A stretch of DNA of 64,000 nucleotides from Wolfiporia cocos. Lineage: Eukaryota; Basidiomycota; Agaricomycetes; Polyporales; Phaeolaceae. The position numbers and the translations under genes were made by a program. The stretch is from NCBI GenBank assembly GCA_029448655.1, contig JACCLO010000016.1, forward strand, positions 744,001 through 808,000, in the 5' to 3' direction. The notes under the pieces are model-generated. The model ran no database searches. It had not been told where the DNA came from and saw nothing but the letters and a program-made list of their open reading frames with translations. Positions within the stretch are counted from its first letter, which is position 1, and each line of letters opens with the position of its first letter. This document shows positions 22,701 to 34,905 of the stretch, piece after piece.

Positions 22701-24564
22701 TGATAAATTCAAGCTGGCTGATATGCAGTATACATCCTCCAGGGATCATGGAGATAGAATGGAGAAAGGAAGGCCACATGAGTGTCGGAGGCAGAGAATG
22801 CGATATGCACTTCGCGCTAGGGCGGCCGACGGCATTCGCGAACGTGCTAAACGTCATCCTGAATTTCGCTGGCATTATAGAGTTAGATATAAGCTCAAGG
22901 TGACAGTTGCATATTTGGTATTATGTATGTACCCGATATTGACGCCGCCGGTACCGGCATAGTTTCACACAGTGCAATGCCGAGCTCACCCTCAGTCCTG
23001 CCTTCGAACCATCGTGCAAACAGTCTCCTTTGAATGCAGAAGGCCATTGAGTTCCGTTTGACCTCATGGTGAGCGGCCTAATATGCCACAAATATCTCGA
23101 CGACCACGCTGAGCGTCCACAGATAGTCGGTGCATGGCATTGGCGTGCGTCGTACTACCTCGCCCATAACATGCGCCTTGAGATTTATCAAATTCTGGCG
23201 CTGTGCGTTCTTGTTCATGAAGACCGGTATGCCAGGCTCCGGGGTTGTCGGCAGCAAGAAAGTTGCGCTGGCAATCATCAGCGCAGGATTGGTCCATCTT
23301 GACTGGAACATTCGGATGCTGGCCAGCGCGCGATCAGTCCAGGCCTCTCTGTTCCGGGCACAATATACATGTCTGCTTCTGCCTCTCTCGCGAATCCTCG
23401 AGTCTCAGGAGCACTGGAGAACGACGACACCTAGCTGTTTCTGTTCGTACTGCACGTACTCGGTCAAACACTCCACGGACTCCAGAAAAACCACCATGAC
23501 AAATGGAAAATATCAGTGGTTGTCCTGACTTACTGCCACTGCACGGAACTCATACACTTGCTCTTCGGACTAAGCTATGCTCGATACCTTACCCTAGCTG
23601 AAGCCCCTAAATCCTATGACGAGCTGAAGAAGCGGGGCGGTCGGAATCGCTGTAGACCCCCGCTGATACCTTCCTGTCAACGTCGAATGCTGCTACTGAA
23701 TTGCCTCTCTTCGCTCAGTATGGCTCTTTCGCTTCGCTTGGGCTTCTAGCTTAAAGTTAGTCTTCCCGACTGTGTCGTACACCACATCGTCAAAGCTCGT
23801 ATATAGCTTCCTAGATTTCCTGGTTACCGACGGCGATCCGTGCCTTTCCTAGATTGTGCAACTTCTGGATCGCCGCAACGCTTCCTCGCCTATCGCAGAA
23901 GTTGGACAGATTGCTTGCAGATCCTACGTAAACCTCGATATATTCATCTAGCCATATGACTTCATTGCATTGGCAGTGATTGTATGGCTTCACCTCATAG
24001 GTATGTGTTCTTATGGGCCGACGCTTACCCGGAGGTGAGGGATATAGTATTCAGGGTGGCTTCTGGATATTCGCGATACAGTCAACTTGGTAAGCTTTGA
24101 TTCTAAATTCATCTCGCGATTAACGAATAGTTTCGGCGCTTTGTTGTGATGCTGTAACCACTGGCCGAAAAAGCACCCCGTTTGATTGTCCAATGGGATT
24201 GATTTTGCGTGCCGTCGTGCGTCTGCAAAGCGCTACAAACCCTTGCGCAAATTTTTCCTATCAAAACATAACATCTCGTGTCGCAATGTGTTTTGCGGAA
24301 TCGTCGTCTGTCCAGCGCGCCCCACACTGGTCATGTCACTGCTCGTTAGCTCATCATCAAACCCGTAGTATGACATGGCACGTGTTTATACGGAAGCATA
24401 TTAACCAACTACTTAGTTTCTCGAAGGGGGCAAAGATCTAGGCCCTAGAATGCTATATGGTAAGCCGTCCATTCTTGTGGCTGAGATTTGTCCAGGAGTT
24501 ACCTCATCCAATTTATCAATCCGTTATTCAGCACCATCCAGCGGATGCCACCTATCAAGAACGA

Positions 24565-26356
24565 CTATGCCAGGAACGGACGAGCACGCATCCTCTCGCC
24601 GAACGTCCAGAATAGGAACGGAATTGGGAGAGCCGCGATGGAAATGAATGCGAGTAAGCTCATACCCCTGTAGCGATCGTGAGCGGTCACACGGGCGCAA
24701 GTATGGGCCAACTGACCAGCCATAGCCGAGGTTCTGGAAGAGCTTTGCCCCGAAAATACTAAAGATCGCGCCGAAGATGCTGCGCAGGACGATGGTCGCC
24801 GCGAGCGCGGATGCGGCATATTGCTGGAAGGCATCCACTAGGTAGGTTTGAATGCATATCTGCACCGAGAAGGGTTAGTGACCTCCCATGTTATGTCAGT
24901 CGGACAGATGTACGTAGCACATTAACATTCCGAAGGCGAATATGCATGCGCCTATGAGAGGGACAAGGAAGTACACCTGAGCATGTGCTGCCCAGCCGTA
25001 CATGAATAGCCCTCCTGGGATGATGAACATGCCGAGCTGTCGGTAGTCGTAGTTAAAGTGAGTATGAGCTAAAGTGCAAATCCCTAAAGCAGGCATCAGC
25101 TACTAACCTGCATAGCGGGCATGCGGAACTCCGGTTTCTGGACGCCATACTTATCGCACAAGAAGCGATATGAACGGTTGATAGTAAGAATGCAGAAGAT
25201 GATAGAAATGAAGCAGCCAGCGCCTATATGCGGCATTGTTAGTACTCTTTCGACATTTGCCAGATTGTGTGAGTGACCTGCTCCCATATACGCCAGCCCT
25301 TCGTTCCCATCTCGCCAGCCATACGTGAATAGTCCATACAGTGGCACCGGCCCGAATAGCAGGGGTAAAGTGACCATATGCAGGTATAGAATGCCATAAA
25401 TAAATGCCATATATAAGCTCATGGTCGTCACGATGGGCGCGAACAGCAACATGCGAATCGGCCTGGTAATGCTATAGCGGAAGCCGATCCTGGCCTGTGA
25501 GGATTTCTCCCCGCGTGTCCGTGCTAGGATATAGGGCGCGTACGTTTCGCGCAGGAAAAAAAATGACAGCACTGTCGTGACTCCTCCCCTACGGAGTGGA
25601 CGGTTAGCGCCGATCGCCAGGAAAAGGGGGAGGAATCACGTACGCTATTGCAGTGACCCACATTAGCCAGCGCCAGCCAACACGCTCAGAAATGTAGCCG
25701 CCAATGAGACCACCAATCGCAGGGCCGAATGTGGGACCGAAGCCGTATGCAGCTTGTGCGCCACCGCGTTCTTCTCGACGGAACATGTCACCGATAGTTC
25801 CGCCGCCAAGAGATGGCCCAGCACTAGATGATGCGTTGGTCGTAAGCATTCGAGTTCAACTGGGATTATCAATGTCACAGGTATACCTGCCCACCAGGCC
25901 GGCAAAGAAACGCAAAACGACAAGTCCAGCCATATCATGCACGAGCGCACAGCCAACATTTAAGATTGAGAAGATCCCGAAGAATACGACATAGATGACC
26001 TTGCGGCCAAACATCTCGCTGAGCGGAGCCAACCACAGCGGGCCAAGCCCCAGCCCGAGTACAAATACCGCGACTGGGAGCGCAGACACGTATGAGTTCG
26101 TGACGTGCATGTCCTCGTCGACCTTAAGCACGCCTGCCGCGAGCATGGTGCTGCACACCGGGCCGACAGTCGCCTGTGCTGCAACGAGGGCGACATTCAC
26201 CCATTTCCGCCGTTTCGTCCAGTTATGTGGGTCCAGCTCGGGTGGTAAGTCGAGAATATCTGCATCGGCGCTATACCTGAGCAACGCCTTCTCGCTGTTG
26301 GACAGTCGATTATCCGTGATGGTTGCGCACCGGCTATTTGCGCGGTCGTCGTCCAT
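24565..26356 (-). CDS. MFS multidrug transporter (DHA1-type)
   Basis: This is a plasma-membrane proton antiporter of the major facilitator superfamily, similar in layout to fungal polyamine/drug exporters (Tpo, Flu1). Exons 26356-25887, 25823-25644, 25588-25278, 25223-25108, 25036-24914, 24859-24717 and 24667-24565 give 481 aa with consistent phases. A hydrophilic N-terminus ends in the family hallmark ELDPHNWTKRRKW before span 1. The loop 2-3 signature is GPLWLAPLSEMFGRK. Span 5 carries GFGPTFGPAIGGLIGGY, a motif C-like antiporter sequence. The second half has YLVDAFQQYAASALAATIVL and ends FLFWTFGERMR. The donor at 25277 (GTCACT) is weak but needed. Substrate unknown. Confidence 0.92.
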
Positions 26357-28641
26357 TGTCGTTTGGAGAACAGAAGGAGGTCGTGGGTACTCGGGGAAGC
26401 GACATGCTACCGCTAAATTTGACGAGGTGATATATGATCATGACCGCCCGTTCATCGAAATAACAACCCGACCCCAGCCCGTCTGTTCGTATGGCATAAT
26501 TACTACACTCAACTGCAGCGGATCCGAGAATTATTTGCTGCTATTTATGATCCACAAGCGGTACGGGAGGCACTCATCAACAGTTTCATTACACACCCAC
26601 ATCTCGATTGCTATAGTTCATCAAGCCTGTCAAATAGGCTCGTGGCTTCACAAACGTTGGGGACATGAGAATATGACTTGGCTACCGTTCCCTTCGGCAG
26701 ATGAGAATCTCTGCAATCGACTCGCGACGAAGGCATCGGGAAAAATTGAGGCCTTTGTCGCTCTGAGCACTAAACGCACTGACGGCATAAACGTGATTCC
26801 TCCTCCTCCAGCAATCAATTGTTGCAATATTGCGTGGGATGGGAATATCGTGAATAGCAGAGGCCAGCTCCAGCGTCCATTGGTATAGGGTATGTCCGCT
26901 ACTTTTTGGTCCGAATAGACTTACTGACGGCTGACAGGCTGAATTCACCGAGCTGACAGCGGATCTGAGGGCCCTTATTTCACGGATTCAAGATTGGCGG
27001 CGGCGTATACGTATCCGGGCGAGTCTCGTCCAGACCTTAGTTATCATTAATGGTTCCGAGGCCACCACAGTCCCGGGAATTCTGGGCGGTTATCTTGCCT
27101 GGTTATAAACTTGAATGGTATTGCATGGGTCTATTTGCCGTGAATTAGTATGATAAGATAGAATATGGCTGGCGTAGCGAGTTTTAACTTCGAGTATGCA
27201 GGTCATTGATTTTTAAATCCTACAGAGATAATGCTTCCGTGAGGGCGTCGCCTATCATCATAATGCGAGGCGTATTACCCATTGATTCGCCTACTACAAT
27301 TATCACCGCCCAGAGAATTGTGCCTTGTAATTAATATCACTTTGATGTACAGGCGCGTGGTTCATCTTGCCCCAACGCAGACGGTGGTCTATTGTTCCAA
27401 GGTGAGGTTAGCATCGGCCCCTTGGATGACAGTATGAATGTTTGAAAAATTCACGTGTCTTGCGCAGCGACAGGTAAATTTTTACATGCGGCGTTCATCA
27501 GGGAAGGGTATCGACATGATTGAATTGATGACAAGCCCAATAAGGAAACGGTGACAATGATCCTGTCGGGGAGGCAGTATGGACGATATTAATCCCTCCT
27601 TATCTTTGTCATGAACAGCCAAAGAGAGCGCATGACCTATGCTGATCACAGCATTGCGCCGTTTTGGCGAAGGTGGCTATATCACGCGCTGGTGTGGACC
27701 CAATACAAACTTCCAGCCGTAATGCAATAACCATTGCGCCAATGCCAACTCTGTTGGCATCGGTGGGTCTCAGTACTTAAGTTACGGCACATGGTCGTGA
27801 CGTGCTCGTGACAGGCTATAGTGAACCTGGCCAATGGCTTTACTCAGAAGGGGTCACCCGTGATCAGTGACTGGACTGTCCGTGACACCTGTAGTCGCTC
27901 CATCTCGTACGTTCACTCAGCAACGGTCTTGGGAAGTGCTGTGGATATTATTCCTATTTGTGGACAGTGGCACCAAAATCAGCCCGGTAAGCTCACACCT
28001 GCTCGAGGCTCCCCCAACCCCAGGTGTGAAGCACTCAACTCATTCGGTTCCGGAGCCTGACAAGCAAGCTATGCACTAGCCTCGCCTGTTCAGGTAGCTT
28101 GGCGCGGTAGCTCGGCGCTCAGATCGGTTCGCGCTGTTTCAGACACAATCTCTATCGGACAGAGCGCGTCATGCCTCTGGCAAAATGTAGCTTGTTTGAA
28201 CTATTACGCTGCGCTGTCGGTTATGCAAAGCACCGCAGGCAGGTGCGCACTCGTTCATGGCACATTGTAGTATAAGCATAGACTATATTCGTAGAACGAA
28301 GTCTTGCGTCAACCGCATCGCCCGTTAAAGCATTGAACATTGTCCGCCACATTGCTTGGGGCCACTCTGCCAGCCAGATAATGACACCCCAACACTCAGT
28401 GTAATTGACCCCGAAGCTAGGGAAGCGACTTGTGTATCCGAGACTAGGTATGTCATTGGTGCTAACCGCCTAAGTGGACTGAACTGATTCGCAGTCTTAC
28501 CCATACTCGATCTCGTGGAATCGCTGACGTTGATACCCCAACGAATGCAATGCAAGCGACTAGCACACACGCTCCTTGTCTAGGTATATAAGACCTTGAC
28601 TCACGGATATCCTTTAACTTACTGAAAAACTCTCAAGCGTC
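26357..28641. other. Intergenic, no supported gene
   Basis: This 2.3 kb interval has only short frames with no motif. Minus frame 28325-28570 was examined as a possible hydrophobin and does not fit. The right end holds the citrate synthase promoter. Confidence 0.45.
28585..28592 (+). promoter_or_regulatory. TATA box of the citrate synthase gene
   Basis: TATATAAG lies 50-57 nt upstream of the ATG at 28642, a good match in sequence and spacing. Confidence 0.6.
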
Positions 28642-30143
28642 ATGGCTACTATCGAGTCCCATAGTTTGGCCCCTGTCGTAAGTCATCCATCTCAACAAAG
28701 ATACTTCCCACTAAGCCAGTATTAAGCAAACGCTGTTTGACGTTATAGAGGCGCGGCTGCCTTCGCGTCTCGAGCTATTCTCCAAGCTCACAAAGGAGTT
28801 CTCTGATGTGACGCTGCACAACATGACGGTGGGGAACGTCATGGGTGGCATGCGCGGCCTGCCATGTATCTTATGGGAAGTATCCGGCACGGACAAGGCT
28901 GGGATAACTTACCATGGGAAGTCTCTTCGCGAGCTGCAGGAAGTCCTCCCAAAATGGCGCGGCTCTGATCAAACATCGCCCGAGGCGATGATCTGGTACC
29001 TCTATAGCGGTTCTATACCGAATCGAGCGGAGTTGGAGCAGTTTGCCGCCGACCTCGCCGCGCGTGCTGAGGTGCCAGCAGAGGTTGAGGAGTTCTGCGA
29101 CAGCCTCTCCCCAGACATCTCCTCGACTGCCCAGCTCATCATGTGTCTCACGGTGTGGGCGAATCATTCCAAGTTCTCCGACGCATTGATGAGCGGCGCG
29201 CCGCGCAACAAGCTCTGGAGATATGCTCTAGAGGATGCTCTCGACAGCCATGTCGGTACGCCGCTCATTTCGGCACGGATATACGCAAACAAATATCGAG
29301 ATGGTCGGGATCGCACTGCACCCTTAAATCCGCTCGGCGACATTGCGGAGAACTTTGCTATTCGTATGGGACGCAAGGGAGACACAGACTTCACGGAACT
29401 GATCCGCATGTACTGGTCGCTACATATGGATCATGGCGCTAACGTTTCGGCGCACACTATGCGTAAGTTTGATTGAGGGCTCATTCTAACGTACCTAACG
29501 ATACCACCGCCACAGGGCTCAGCAGCTCGGCATGGACTGATCCGTATCTGACGCTGGCTTCGGGCTTGATATCGGGAACCGGTGTCCTGCATGCAGGTGC
29601 GATCATGCAGGCTCTGCGCTATAATCAAGCGATGGTGGCAGCCATCGGCCCCGAACCCTCTCCCGAGGCCGTCGAGACGTATATCTGCCGGACGCTCGAG
29701 AAGGGCCACGTTGTGCCTGGGTACGGCCATGCCCTTCTACGCAGCGCGGACCCGCGTCTCGAGCCCATTACGCGCTTCATCAACACCCGACCGATCACGG
29801 ATTCGGGATCGAGTGAACAGGGAAAGATGCTGCGCCTCATCGCGCGTAACAGCACGATCGTGCCCGATATACTGCGCAGGCATGTGCCGAGGATGAAGAG
29901 CACCGCGCCTAACGTAGACTCGCTGAGTGGATGCCTCATGTATGCGCATGGTCTGGATATCGACTTCATTCTACTCGTGATGGGGTGCAGTCGTGGTATG
30001 GGTTTCATGGCGCAGTATGTCTGGGACAGAGGTAAGCATCTCAATACGGAGATCGAGCACGGCTAACATTCAAACTAGCGTTGGGCCTACCAATAGAGCG
30101 TCCATTGAGCGTGACGATGGATCAGATCATGGCAAAGTTATAG
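28642..30143 (+). CDS. Citrate synthase family enzyme with peroxisomal AKL signal
   Basis: Citrate synthase condenses acetyl-CoA (or propionyl-CoA) with oxaloacetate. Exons 28642-28677, 28727-29462, 29516-30031 and 30079-30143 give 450 aa. Family segments in order: GGMRGLPCILWEVSG, GITYHGKSLRELQEVLPKW, SPEAMIWYLYSG, LHMDHGANVSAHTM, then the catalytic set H283 (VLHAG), H329 (VVPGYGHALLR) and D392 (NVDSLSG). The spacing H-H of 46 residues equals the pig enzyme (H274, H320). The DHGAN segment is a residue shorter than the usual DHEGGN, and GLAN after the first His is replaced. There is no mitochondrial presequence (MATIESHSLAPV) and the C-terminus is MAKL, so a peroxisomal (Cit2-like) location is inferred. 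It is divergent enough that methylcitrate synthase or another specificity is possible. Confidence 0.9.
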
Positions 30144-31212
30144 ACATTCACCTTTAGTCACTTCCTTGGTCAAAGTTCGCGAGTGTGTATCATGCATATA
30201 CGGTGCCAGTTTCTATAATGGTGATTATTTGCAATTTGCAACAATAGACATAGTGGGCAAATAAGCTGTTAAGGCAATTTGAATAAGTTCCTGCCATATA
30301 GGTATCATCTGTGAAAGGATAGAAAAAGAGGATTGGCTACTAGCACAACCGAAGTCCATGGAGCCCTGTGACGGGTGTCCATATTGCTGTGCCCGCTTGC
30401 GGGCGCATCTCGACAAGCGCCGACCGAGTCGTAGAACTGCAGGCTCCCAAACTGTGGCCTCAGCCGCTTCACCAGAACAAGAGTCTGACGTTCTGTGGAA
30501 AGCTCTTGCTATAGACCTTTTGCCAGGAAATCACCACCCCGCGTCTGTACTATAGGGATCACATATAGTGAACACCATATGGGATAACCGAGGATGCTGA
30601 CATAGAATCGGAAGTACTGGTCGTCCGAACAGGTCTGAACGTGCTGAGGCACTGGAAGATTGCATCTCAGCGCTTCGGGGGCTTCCATGATGTTATACAT
30701 GCCAAGCGTTCATATTCCAGGCACGCAATTTGATTTGTTGAAACTATCAGGTTCATCACATCGTTCATGCTGGTATGTCGCGCATGCCACACACTTCTAG
30801 CCTAATGGAGTCAAAACTCTGCACTTGATACCACAATTTCCTCTCAGACCGATATGTAACGCTTGCTGCACTACAGGACCCAGGCGAACTCCTCACGAAC
30901 CTCTGGCATGATATGCATCTTCAAGCACTACGTGATATGCGCACAACATTGGCTCGGTCAGCTTGCTTGAATGACGAGAGCTTGTCAGTCCTGATGAAAT
31001 CTCGCCGAAGGGAGCCGGAGATCAGACGTAATCACAAGGATTGGTAACATCTGTTATTGGAAGCAGGGCTTGTGCGGTGTACCGCCGCAATATTTCCGTC
31101 AGGCAGTGCACCAGATCCGTGAGGAACATATCATCTTATATCATCTCATCATGTGGCTTGTAGCCTCAATATAAATATAATGTCCCCGTCCTCGGTAATA
31201 TTGCAGTGAAAT
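30144..31212. other. Intergenic, no supported gene
   Basis: Short frames only (for example 30358-30555 +, 30509-30700 -), none with motifs. Base composition turns more AT-rich here, marking the start of the repeat-rich block. Confidence 0.45.
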
Positions 31213-33120
31213 ATGTCATATCCAACGCCTCCGGATGTTGACCCGTCTTTTGGCTGCGCACTTATTGGTATCACGCTGGCTACACTGTGCGATCTGTTAT
31301 AGCTGCGTATCAACCATCTAATTATGTGTCACTCACAGCTTGTACGGTGTATTATGTGCCCAGATAGCGTACTACTTCAAGGTATATCCCAAAGACCCTC
31401 TGGCATTAAAGATCCTTGTCAGTCTCCGAAACTTATTGCCTGTCAAAGTAACTGAGAAATAAGACCACAGATTATGATGCTGTGGTATGAGTAGTTGTGT
31501 TCGCCGGATTATCCATTGTTAACATTCACCCCATGCTTCAGGTGCATCGACACCTCAAGAATGATTGCGACCATTGCTGTCAGTGATTTATACTTTGGAA
31601 TATACGTCACTGACGAAGGTTCCAGTTGACTTGGTTCATGGGAGTCCAGGGGCATGGCAACATCCTATCGGTTTCCATGTATCCGACGTAAGTCTGCGGT
31701 TTGTACACGCAAAAGATAAATTTATTGATCACTGGCACACACGTAAACAAGTACATACTATGGGGTAAGGATACAGATATTATGATACAGGAAGCTAATA
31801 AGACGTCTCCGTTAGGCCCAGCTTGCATTATCCGTATATGATTTAAAGCAGCATCAGAAGTCAATGCTAACTAATTCTAATGCTTTGCGTCGCAGGCTTT
31901 GGCGATCCTGATTGTACAATCGTGAGTAGCAGCTTCCGCGAGTACTACTTGAGAGTTCAATGTAGGCATAGGTACTATGTTTATCAAACCTGGCGCTGTA
32001 AGCAGATATTATCATATTCTGCATCATCAGCGATTAATGGATGCAGTCTTCAATCGCAGATGGTATAAAGTGCCGCTAACTGTGACAATGGTACTGGGGT
32101 AATAATGTTACCAGGCCTTTCACTAACCGCATTTTCAGGCAATGCTAGCATTGACATGTTTTGGTACTGTAGTGCATATAATTCGGAGCAGTCTTGTCTC
32201 ATAATAACATGTACATGTTGGCAGCTAGCGGGATTGGTCAGTACCATCTTGATCATAGAGATAATGAGTTAGTCATCATTCTTCCGGTCATATCCAGCAG
32301 CCGAACGCTACCTGTGGGTAATATCTAATCGAGGAAACCGTGCTGATGAATTGATCTATTTTTTGTCAGCACGGCATCATCTGATGTATCTAATGCCATA
32401 TGGGCCTCACGAGTTGAGCTGTTCCGTATTGCCCTCCTCCTGATTCTGATGTGTCATCTCACCACAGGTACCAGCATTGCTGCAACCCCTTTTCAACTTG
32501 CTCACAGACCTATACAATACGGTGATGTTGTCGTGGATGTTAAATAAGAACAAGACTGTATTCAAAACGTATGCATCTGTGGAAGTCTGAACCGGTCTAC
32601 TACTGGAATCTGAACTGGTCCTCAGTACGAATAACACAATCACACGACTTGTGACATTCGCCATTACGAGGGGACTTTGCACAGCGTAAGTATTTGCCAT
32701 CTATATGATGGAATTAACACATGAACGTTTGAACGGCAAACAGATTTACGCAACTTATGCAAGTTATATTGGTAAGACGATAAATGCTCATGATAAATCG
32801 GTCTGACTTGCATTGGCTTCCAAATTTCAGTACTGGCTCGATATGCAAACTTTTCCTCCTCAACTGTACTGGATAATCTTTTACTTCTCTGATTCTGAAG
32901 GTAAGGACGACGGATCACAATCATCGTAATGCACGTCGTAATATGTTTTAACTTCTAGTCTACACAAATTCATTACTTGCTCTGTACGTCAGCTCCTTAT
33001 TTCAACCAATTAATATTCTCATTACATCCCCAAGTCTGAATCAACGTCAGTAGATTCGAGTCAAATGTGGGGGCGCAAAAGGTGTCGACTATATATCTCT
33101 CAACTTGCCCTCGCAGAGCA
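31213..33120 (+). pseudogene. Decayed DUF6534-type membrane protein gene, copy A
   Basis: Recognisable pieces in order are MSYPTPPDVDPSFGCALIG (31213), AQIAYYFKVYPKDPLAL after correcting one frame, WCIDTSRMIATIAV, LTWFMGVQGHGNILSV, YYVYQTWR, WYKVPLTVTMVL, RTNNTITRLVTFAITRGLCTA, VYTNSLLAL and a basic tail. The last large motif is the DUF6534 signature segment. Stops and frameshifts separate the blocks, so no protein can be made. The same blocks occur in copy B (47835-49720), which keeps some donor and acceptor sites intact. Copy A differs from B largely by C-to-T and G-to-A changes at CpG. Confidence 0.75.
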
Positions 33121-33369
33121 CGGCCTAGACTCCGATTCCTCGCAACATCCTCCACGTAGTATCAGCATTGCAGTGCTTATACCATTAATTCATAAGCTAT
33201 GCTACTTAGCCTGTCGATCGACATGTTTCTCAGCCAGTTTGATTACGTTGTCTATTGACGGCTTCATTGGGCGGATCTTCTCTCGGTTTTATTTCATGTA
33301 TAACAACATGACTATGGCTACATCACTTTTACTACATGAATCAAACCATGTCAATTCTGCATTTTCATC

Positions 33370-33568
33370 TGTGTATGACGGTTATTGCATGTGCAACACC
33401 ACGATTCTCACTGTTGGTGAAGCTTCTGGTTTGAATCCTGAACTAATCATTTGATTGTCACAGTAGATTAATCTGCCGCAATTAGCAGATTAATCTGCAC
33501 ACAAACCTAGCTCGCAACTGCCATTTCTTAAGCAAAGGGCAGTTGGCAGATTAAGATAATTGACTGAA
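33370..33568 (+). repeat. SINE-like repeat with tRNA-type B box, copy Z
   Basis: The head contains GGTTTGAATCCTGA, a degenerate tRNA B box. The body starts GTCACAGTAGATTAATCTGC, repeats the palindrome GCAGATTAATCTGC, then reads AAACCTAGCTCGCAACTGC, and ends GATAATTGACTGAA at 33568. The same body is at 56521-56636 (inverted) and 63167-63250. It interrupts copy A of the duplicated segment and is absent from copy B. The left boundary is uncertain. Confidence 0.65.
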
Positions 33569-34084
33569 ACTCTACATTTTGCTTTGCATGATGCATTGTT
33601 ACATTGCTCCAGCAGCATCTATGATTCTATGCTGCCTTTACACAGTACATACAGTGTTAGCTCTTGAAGATCCAGACATTATCATGCAGGCTGGCCTCAT
33701 CTCGCCTTCAAAGTTTGTCCAAAGCTTACCTGAAGTTATCTGCTGAGTGTTGATGGATGGACGCTAATTGAGCCTTGATCAAGACCAGTCCTATGCAAAG
33801 TGGCAGCACCATAATGCATGAGGGACAATGAAGAGGTATTATTGTGACATAGGTCAAGTTTTGGTCAAAGGTGATCCTGGGAGAAAGTGGAGGGGCATTA
33901 CACTCTTCGTGACTTGTCATGTACTCACGTCCCCAACTCTCAGCATCAGCATCCAATACTATGACACAAAAGCACACGAGATACAGTACAATGATTTTCA
34001 CCTTCATACTATTATCTGAACGTGAAGGAGTGTGGCATGATCTCCATGATAGGTTAATGTGAGACAATGGTGCTCAAATAAGTG

Positions 34085-34400
34085 AGGAGCTTGACAGCAT
34101 AGTCGGATAGAGTGACCAGAGTTCTTTCTCAGATTTTCAACATTGGACCCTGTCCACCCTAAGTACATGGCGACAAGTTACTAACATTCAGTCTGAAGAG
34201 TGATAATACACAAGAGGCAACTCATGGTGATGGACATCAGCAAGTCACTCGTGGGCCATATCTTCTCAATCCTCTTTCTGCCATTACCGGTATTAAGATA
34301 GCTGTTTGGTGCGAGTACCTGATGCTCCCTCAAGCACATGATCAAGCCCACATCAATGGGGTGGCCGCTACGCAATCACAATGAATGCATGCTCCGACGT
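34085..34400 (-). pseudogene. Fragment of CYP63-type P450, last two exons (copy A)
   Basis: On the minus strand, GNGRKRIEKIWPTSDLLMSI aligns with [20 protein letters not shown] of the full gene at 50381-52886. The following splice acceptor region and GGTGGAC of the last exon are recognisable near 34150. No other P450 exons precede it on the right, so only the gene's 3' end was included in the duplication. Confidence 0.65.
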
Positions 34401-34744
34401 GATGGTCACAAACTAGTACTGATGTACATGTGGTACTTTGCTTAGGTAATTAATATAGTGGCTCGCTTTATCTATTGCAAATGAAGCCCTACTTTGCTTA
34501 GATTGCTCTTCATCATCCAACTCTCAAAGTTAAAATTCTTAGCTGTAATGTGGGCAGGATTGTCATTATCACATACACGTATAGTATCTTGTGCAGCACC
34601 TCCTTCTCCATCGTCTCCCAGATCAGTATCATCCTCAGTGATTAATGTGCCTATGTAACTCCATCTTTCAATGCAGAGAAGAGTGAGGTCGGTAGGAAGT
34701 GCAATATTGCTGCTGCTGCTGCGCTTACATGTACTGCTGGGTGG

Positions 34745-34905
34745 AGATTAGTGATGTGCCAGGCCCAGGTTTGGGCCGTGAGCCAGGCCAGGCCAAGCTG
34801 GGCTTTACACCATGGCTTGAGATGGCCCAGGGCCCGGCTTGTGTCTCAGGCCAAGCCAGGCCAAGCTGTGAGCCCCAGTGAAAACTACGGTCGGGTGCCA
34901 TCAGC
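34745..34905 (+). repeat. GGCC-rich repeat, copy 1
   Basis: A 160-nt segment runs from AGTGATGTGCCAGGCCC to AGTGAAAACTACGGTCGGG and is rich in GGCC and CAGGCCAAGC. Its two ends recur, inverted and farther apart, at 40408-40855. Class unknown. Confidence 0.55.

Larger units (their letters stand above)
20652..24564. other. Long gene-poor interval with a duplicated repeat
   Basis: Apart from the direct repeats described separately (about 21981-22700), I see no gene I can support in almost 4 kb. Minus-strand frames near 23064-23311 are somewhat protein-like (a hydrophobic end, YLWTLSVVVEIFVAY), but no family or exon structure can be defined. It may contain a decayed gene. Confidence 0.4.

Noticed and set aside
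28325..28570. Possible hydrophobin-like Cys-containing frame.
   Set aside because: The eight-cysteine spacing with the conserved CC pairs is absent.
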